Assembly (NCBI GenBank): GCA_037440545.1 | Contig: JBBITX010000025.1 | Span: forward strand, 1 to 19,303 | Direction of reading: 5' to 3' | Length of the DNA stretch: 19,303 bases | From: JAVZIQ01 sp037440545 | Lineage (GTDB): Archaea; Thermoproteota; Bathyarchaeia; Bathyarchaeales; Bathycorpusculaceae | Shown: in pieces, positions 15,402-19,303 of the stretch | How positions within the stretch are numbered: position 1 is the stretch's first letter | Layout: each line of letters begins with the position of its first letter | Made by a program: the position numbers and the translations under genes | The notes under the pieces: generated by a model | What the model was told of the DNA's origin: nothing | Databases searched by the model: none | Seen by the model: the letters and a program-made list of their open reading frames with translations, nothing else

Positions 15402-16115
15402 TCAGAGTTTTATTTTCCTAGATAGGTTTTCTTTAATTTTGGATCTTTTAAAGGTCTTCGGAGTTTCCTTTAGCACTATTTTTCCATTTTCCATTACGTA
15501 AGCCCTTTTAGAGAGCTGCAGTGATAGGTGCACGTTCTGTTCGACTAGTAGAATTGCAACTTTTGCTTCTTCGTTTATCCTCCTTATGGTGTCAAATATT
15601 GAAAGGGTTATTTTAGGGGCTAACCCTAGTGATGGTTCGTCTAGCATAAGTAATTTCGGACGTGACATTAATGCTCTTCCAATGGCGAGCATTTGTTGCT
15701 CTCCACCGCTTAAAGTGCTAGCTAGCTGCTTACTTCTTTCTTTAAGTATGGGGAAGAGGTTATGCACTATTTCTAAAGTTTCATTTCGTTTGTTCCAGGC
15801 TTGGGGCAGGTAGGCGCCCATTTTCAGATTTTCTTCAACTGTTAGGGCTGGGAAAAGTTTTCTGCCTTCCATGACATGGGCTATGCCTAACAGGGCTCTT
15901 TTATGAGGCTTAAGTTTGGTTATGTCTTTTTCTAGAAATTTGATTTTGCCACTTTTTGGGTATAATAGGCCTCCAATTGTTCTTAGTAGTGTTGTTTTGC
16001 CTGCTCCATTGCTTCCAATAATGGATACAAGATCTCCCTCTGAAACTTTTAAGCTTACATCCCATAAAACTTGCAGGTCTCCATATCCAGATTCGATTTT
16101 TTCTACTTCAAGCAT
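15402..16115 (-). CDS. livF: HAAT-family ABC transporter ATPase LivF
   Basis: This is one of two ATPases that power a branched-chain-amino-acid-type importer. In 237 residues it shows Walker A GSNGAGKT (34-41), the signature LSGGEQ (135-140) and Walker B LLMLDE (155-160). All motifs are canonical, unlike those of its partner LivG. The ATG at 16115 has GGTGA four bases upstream and lies 10 bp after the livG stop. It is the last gene of the livHMGF operon. Confidence 0.95.
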   Translation of the reverse strand: MLEVEKIESGYGDLQVLWDVSLKVSEGDLVSIIGSNGAGKTTLLRTIGGLLYPKSGKIKFLEKDITKLKPHKRALLGIAHVMEGRKLFPALTVEENLKMGAYLPQAWNKRNETLEIVHNLFPILKERSKQLASTLSGGEQQMLAIGRALMSRPKLLMLDEPSLGLAPKITLSIFDTIRRINEEAKVAILLVEQNVHLSLQLSKRAYVMENGKIVLKETPKTFKRSKIKENLSRKIKL

Positions 16116-16125
16116 TAAATCACCT

Positions 16126-16848
16126 TTACATGAAGTATTTTTCCCCTAGATAGGCCTCTATCACTGCGCTGTCGCTTGCAATTTTCTCAGGCGACCCTTC
16201 AGCTATTAGTTTGCCTTGATGGAGGACGATGATCCGCTCCGCCAGGGACATTACAACTTTCATCACATGCTCCGTTAGTATGATTGTTAAACCTTCAGAT
16301 TGAATTTTCCTAACGATTTCAATCATGTCGTCTATTTCGGTGGGGTTTAATCCTGCAAATGCTTCGTCCAGTAAAAGCAGCTTTGGGCTGGTTGCCAACG
16401 CCCTTGCCACCTCGCAACGTCTTCTATAATTGAAGTTTAATTTACCTGCAGGTTGATCGGCACATTCATCCAGCATTAAAAAGCTTATTATCTCTTTAGC
16501 GCGTTGTCTTGCCTCTTTTAAGGGTAAGCCTCTGCCCAGTGCACCAACAGTGACGTTTTCAAACAATGTTAAATTTAGGAAGGAACGTGGAATCTGAAAG
16601 GTTCTCGCAATCCCTAACCTGCATATTTTATGGTTCGGCAAACCTGTAATGTCTTTCCCCTCAAACATCACCTTGCCTGATGTAGGCTTATAAAACCCTG
16701 TTATACAGTTGTACAGGGTTGTTTTTCCAGCTCCGTTAGGTCCAATAATGCCGACAACCTCTCCTTTTTCAACTTCTAATGTAACATTGCTTAAAGCGGA
16801 TAATCCGCCAAAATTTTTTGAAAGCTCCTTGGTTTCAAGCAGCGCCAT
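16126..16848 (-). CDS. livG: HAAT-family ABC transporter ATPase LivG, atypical signature
   Basis: This 240-residue ATPase has Walker A GPNGAGKT (36-43), a Q-loop at Q85 (RTFQIPR) and Walker B LLLLDE (157-162), followed by the LivG-like extension after the D-loop. The signature region (137-149) reads LNFNYRRRCEVAR where LivG proteins usually have L-A/S-Y-G-Q-Q-R-R-L-E-I-A-R, so the Gly and Gln expected at the ATP sandwich are Asn and Tyr. The ATG at 16848 has GAGGT seven bases upstream. LivG pairs with LivF under LivHM. Confidence 0.94.
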   Translation of the reverse strand: MALLETKELSKNFGGLSALSNVTLEVEKGEVVGIIGPNGAGKTTLYNCITGFYKPTSGKVMFEGKDITGLPNHKICRLGIARTFQIPRSFLNLTLFENVTVGALGRGLPLKEARQRAKEIISFLMLDECADQPAGKLNFNYRRRCEVARALATSPKLLLLDEAFAGLNPTEIDDMIEIVRKIQSEGLTIILTEHVMKVVMSLAERIIVLHQGKLIAEGSPEKIASDSAVIEAYLGEKYFM

Positions 16849-16889
16849 TTAAGTAACCTCTACGGCTTTCCATCTCCCTATTATAATGC

Positions 16890-17894
16890 TCATTTTATAA
16901 ACCTTATTTTAGCCTTTAAAAGCCCCCAAATTCCTTTTCTAGCTAGGAAGAATATTATTATAAATAATGCTCCGAAAACCACAAGGTCCATTCCAGCCCT
17001 CCATCCGAATAACACTCTGAGATATTCTCCAACTCCAACTCTGATTAACGAGCCTATCAGAGGGCCGAGGATGGTTCCAGCGCCGCCTATTATGGTAATT
17101 AAGATTGGCTCAATTGAAGTGAACAAAGTCAAAACGCCTCCAGGCTCCATTGAAGGATCTATGTATGAAATGTATACTGCGTATAAACCTCCAGCAACAC
17201 CTGCGATGAAGCTGCTTATAAATATCGCAAGCAATTTCAATCTGAACGAGTTAACCCCTAAAGAATTTGAGGCGTCTTCATCTTCTCTGATGGACTGAAG
17301 CAATAACCCGTAACGAGACTTAGATAAAACATACACTACATAAAACGATGCAATCATGAGAATTAACGAAATATAGTAATACGGGAGTTTTTCCGTGAAT
17401 TCTATAACGAACAATGGCGTGATTAAAGGCTGCGATCGAGCTATGGAAATTCCAAGGGCTCCCCCCGTGAAGGCTGTGTTACCTACTATAAGTCTAATAA
17501 CCTCTGTTGTTGCTAAGGTTGCAAGTGCAAAGTATGGGCCTCTAAGCCTAAAACATATAAACCCTATAGCTAAACCTATGAGAGAACCAATAACTCCTCC
17601 TAGAATAAAACCGGACAGTGGACTCAATCTGAAAAACTCTATGTACAATGTTAATATTCCAACCGTATATGCGCCCATGCCAAAAAATGCTGCATGACCT
17701 AAAGAGGATTGACCTGCATAACCCGCAGTTAAATTCCATGACTGTGCAAGGGTGGCGAAAATTATTATCAGTATGACTACATGCAAAAGGTATGTTTGAC
17801 CGGCAATAAAGCATGGCGCTATTAAGGCAATAATTATTAAGACTATCGTTAAAATAGCTTTTAAACTGGGAGTTTCAAGCCGCACCATGTTCAA
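16890..17894 (-). CDS. livM: HAAT-family ABC transporter permease LivM
   Basis: This 334-residue permease has about eight to ten hydrophobic helices and the LivM hallmark region (QSWNLTAGYAGQSSLGHAAF, near residue 50-70). The loop SIREDEDASNSLGVN (near residue 205-220) matches the cytoplasmic coupling region that contacts the ATPases. The first start is TTG at 17894, one base after the livH stop, with GGAG at 17903-17900. ATG at 17888, two codons later, is also possible. The substrate may be branched-chain amino acids, other amides or aromatic acids, since HAAT importers differ widely in ligand. Confidence 0.93.
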   Translation of the reverse strand: MNMVRLETPSLKAILTIVLIIIALIAPCFIAGQTYLLHVVILIIIFATLAQSWNLTAGYAGQSSLGHAAFFGMGAYTVGILTLYIEFFRLSPLSGFILGGVIGSLIGLAIGFICFRLRGPYFALATLATTEVIRLIVGNTAFTGGALGISIARSQPLITPLFVIEFTEKLPYYYISLILMIASFYVVYVLSKSRYGLLLQSIREDEDASNSLGVNSFRLKLLAIFISSFIAGVAGGLYAVYISYIDPSMEPGGVLTLFTSIEPILITIIGGAGTILGPLIGSLIRVGVGEYLRVLFGWRAGMDLVVFGALFIIIFFLARKGIWGLLKAKIRFIK

Positions 17895-17895
17895 T

Positions 17896-18750
17896 TCATC
17901 TCCTACCGAAAAGTCCTTGCGGCCTAAATATAAGAATTAACACGAACAACGCAAACCCCACGGCTGGCGTTAATGAATAGGGCATTGTGAGCGAGGCCAA
18001 TGATTGGGCGACACCTATTATTATGCCGCTGAAAAAAGCGCCTAAAACGTTGCCCAACCCAGCGAAGACACATATGATTAGGCCGAAAAGTGTGAGCTGT
18101 ATTCCAAGGTATGGAAATATATAGTAAATGAGGGCTAGAATGGCGCCTCCGCATCCAGCCAGCCCAAGTCCTAATCCACCTCCTACTTGTCGCATCAAGT
18201 CAGCGCTTATGCCTAAAGATTCTGAAGCCTCCGGATCTTGGCTCACGGCCCTAATCGCAATGCCAACCTTGGTTTTTGACAGAAAAATTTGTACAAACAC
18301 TATCAGGGCAAGAGTTAAAATAAACGCCAACAATTCTTTGCCGCTGAGATAAACCGGGCCAAACTGGTACCCACCAAATTCAACTGGAATTGTCCTATAA
18401 TCACCGCCCCATATCAAAAGCATTAAGTTTTCCATCAGTATCGACAATCCAAAAGTTAAAATTATTGAGCCAAGCATCTCCCCTATAATATGCTTAAAAA
18501 TAGCCTTAGTCATAATCATACCTACACAGAAAAACAGAGCAAAAGCTATCGGAATAGATATTAGAGGCGGAACATTAATCAAATGGAAAAGCCAGTAAGA
18601 TGTAAACATTCCCAAAACGGCAAAGTCGCCGTGCGCCAAGTTCTTAATACCCATCACACCAAATATTAAACTCATTCCCATGGCTATAGTTGCATAAATA
18701 ACGCCTAAAATAACTCCGTGGACAATAATTGATATTACAAGGTCAAACAT
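17896..18750 (-). CDS. livH: HAAT-family ABC transporter permease LivH
   Basis: This 284-residue permease is the first gene of livHMGF. It has the LivH N-terminal signature (IYATIAMGMSLIFGVMGIKN followed by LAHGDF) and the coupling loop RAVSQDPEASESLGI near residue 165-180. Its hydrophobic segments suggest about eight membrane helices. Its ATG at 18750 lacks a strong Shine-Dalgarno. The divergent binding-protein gene at 19146 completes the importer. Confidence 0.93.
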   Translation of the reverse strand: MFDLVISIIVHGVILGVIYATIAMGMSLIFGVMGIKNLAHGDFAVLGMFTSYWLFHLINVPPLISIPIAFALFFCVGMIMTKAIFKHIIGEMLGSIILTFGLSILMENLMLLIWGGDYRTIPVEFGGYQFGPVYLSGKELLAFILTLALIVFVQIFLSKTKVGIAIRAVSQDPEASESLGISADLMRQVGGGLGLGLAGCGGAILALIYYIFPYLGIQLTLFGLIICVFAGLGNVLGAFFSGIIIGVAQSLASLTMPYSLTPAVGFALFVLILIFRPQGLFGRR

Positions 18751-19145
18751 GTCAATTCAACCCGATTATAGCGCATTACTTCTCTAATCCCACCGTTCCA
18801 CTTAAAAAACTTGCGGCATGATATAAGTCACGCCCATGGCGCAATTACGCTTATATCTTGGCGCTTAGATAATCGATGACTGTGCACATTCACCATGTTC
18901 GCATTCTTATGGAACTCTCCTGGATACGCTTTTAATATAGTACTATTTGTGTAAATTGAAGAAATAGGCAGCTTAACTATGGCAATTTTGTCAGAGGTTT
19001 TGTCAGCTTTTTCTTTGTCAGCTATTTTCTTACATTGCGGCTGGGGAGGAGTACAATATTCTTGTTTGGAACGAAATACCTACAACTGCACGCGTAAGGC
19101 TTAAATTGAAAACTACCCATAATTATACCTCGCAAATGAGGTTTT
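18751..19145. promoter_or_regulatory. Divergent regulatory region between livHMGF and the binding protein
   Basis: This 395-bp region has no convincing gene. For livH (minus strand) a TTTTTTAAG box lies near 18810-18802. For the binding protein (plus strand) GGCTTAAATTG near 19098-19108 is a TATA-like box 40-50 bases before the start. An inverted repeat GATATAAG (18820-18827) / CTTATATC (18850-18857) encloses a small CGCC-CAT-GGCG palindrome (18831-18841). Three direct copies of TTTGTCAG end at 18994, 19006 and 19021. A 70-codon minus-strand frame at 19022-19234 overlaps the binding-protein start and is judged spurious. Confidence 0.45.
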
Positions 19146-19303
19146 ATGGAAATGAGTCCACGAAATTTAAATAGGAAAGCAATTACGAAGGTGCAAGCAG
19201 CGGTAATCGCTATAATAATCATTGTTGCTATCATAGCCGGTGCGGCCTACTACTATTCCACCTTAGGCCCCGCGGCAACTCCAACTCCTGCAACACCCAC
19301 GCC
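19146..19303 (+). CDS. Substrate-binding protein of the HAAT importer, N-terminal part
   Basis: Only the first 52 codons lie in the window. The product has a basic N-terminus (RNLNRKAITK), a hydrophobic helix (about residues 17-37, rich in Ile/Val/Ala), then YYYSTLGPAATPTPATPTP, a Thr/Pro linker typical of archaeal surface-anchored binding proteins. The ATG at 19146 stands only three bases from GAGGT (19138-19142); ATG at 19152 has better spacing (nine) and may be the real start. The role as the livHMGF binding protein rests on its divergent position and on the export signal; the ligand domain is outside the window. Confidence 0.7.
   Translation, partial: MEMSPRNLNRKAITKVQAAVIAIIIIVAIIAGAAYYYSTLGPAATPTPATPT

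Noticed and set aside
19022..19234. 70-codon minus-strand frame with a hydrophobic start
   Set aside because: Its hydrophobic stretch is antisense to the membrane helix of the binding protein on the plus strand, which has a better start site and a typical linker.

Overview
The window looks archaeal, probably a Bathyarchaeia-like Thermoproteota lineage (lineage is inference). The grounds are the heterodisulfide reductase genes, Shine-Dalgarno sites of the GGTGA/GAGGT type, TATA-like boxes close to start codons, TTG and GTG starts, and a divergent secreted binding protein with a Thr/Pro-rich linker. No rRNA, tRNA, CRISPR array or intact mobile element was seen.

Layout. (1) 2-2725 (-): a molybdopterin enzyme of the pyrogallol-phloroglucinol transhydroxylase type, followed upstream by a 461-bp gap. 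(2) 3187-4532 (-): hdrC and hdrB, overlapping by ATGA. They diverge from (3) 4611-7237 (+): a soluble Mo/W-bis-MGD oxidoreductase and its four-cluster ferredoxin partner. (4) 7279-10420 (-): hdrA with a degenerate MvhD/FlpD-like tail, followed by an ArsM-like methyltransferase. They diverge from (5) 10534-11454 (+): a six-cluster polyferredoxin. (6) 11457-12122 (-): an unrecognised membrane-anchored protein. (7) 12294-15130 (-): a second transhydroxylase-type large subunit, whose small-subunit gene begins directly at its stop codon but is collapsed to a remnant. (8) 15402-18750 (-): livHMGF of a HAAT-family ABC importer, divergent from (9) a substrate-binding protein cut by the window edge (19146-19303, +).

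How it may fit together (inference). The importer could bring in amino acids or small aromatic acids. The transhydroxylase-type enzymes could rearrange polyphenols. The HdrABC proteins, polyferredoxin and soluble Mo oxidoreductase form a cytoplasmic electron module with no membrane anchor subunit. This would suit anaerobic use of lignin-like or tannin-like phenolics, but no substrate can be proven from sequence.

Most interesting points: the 866-aa enzyme has the known transhydroxylase active-site residues at the same residue numbers as I recall for the Pelobacter enzyme; its iron-sulfur small subunit appears internally deleted and out of frame; the paralogue at the left edge has a changed active site; the HdrA tail has lost most of its [2Fe-2S] cysteines; and both transhydroxylase promoters carry a palindrome just upstream of a TATA-like box.
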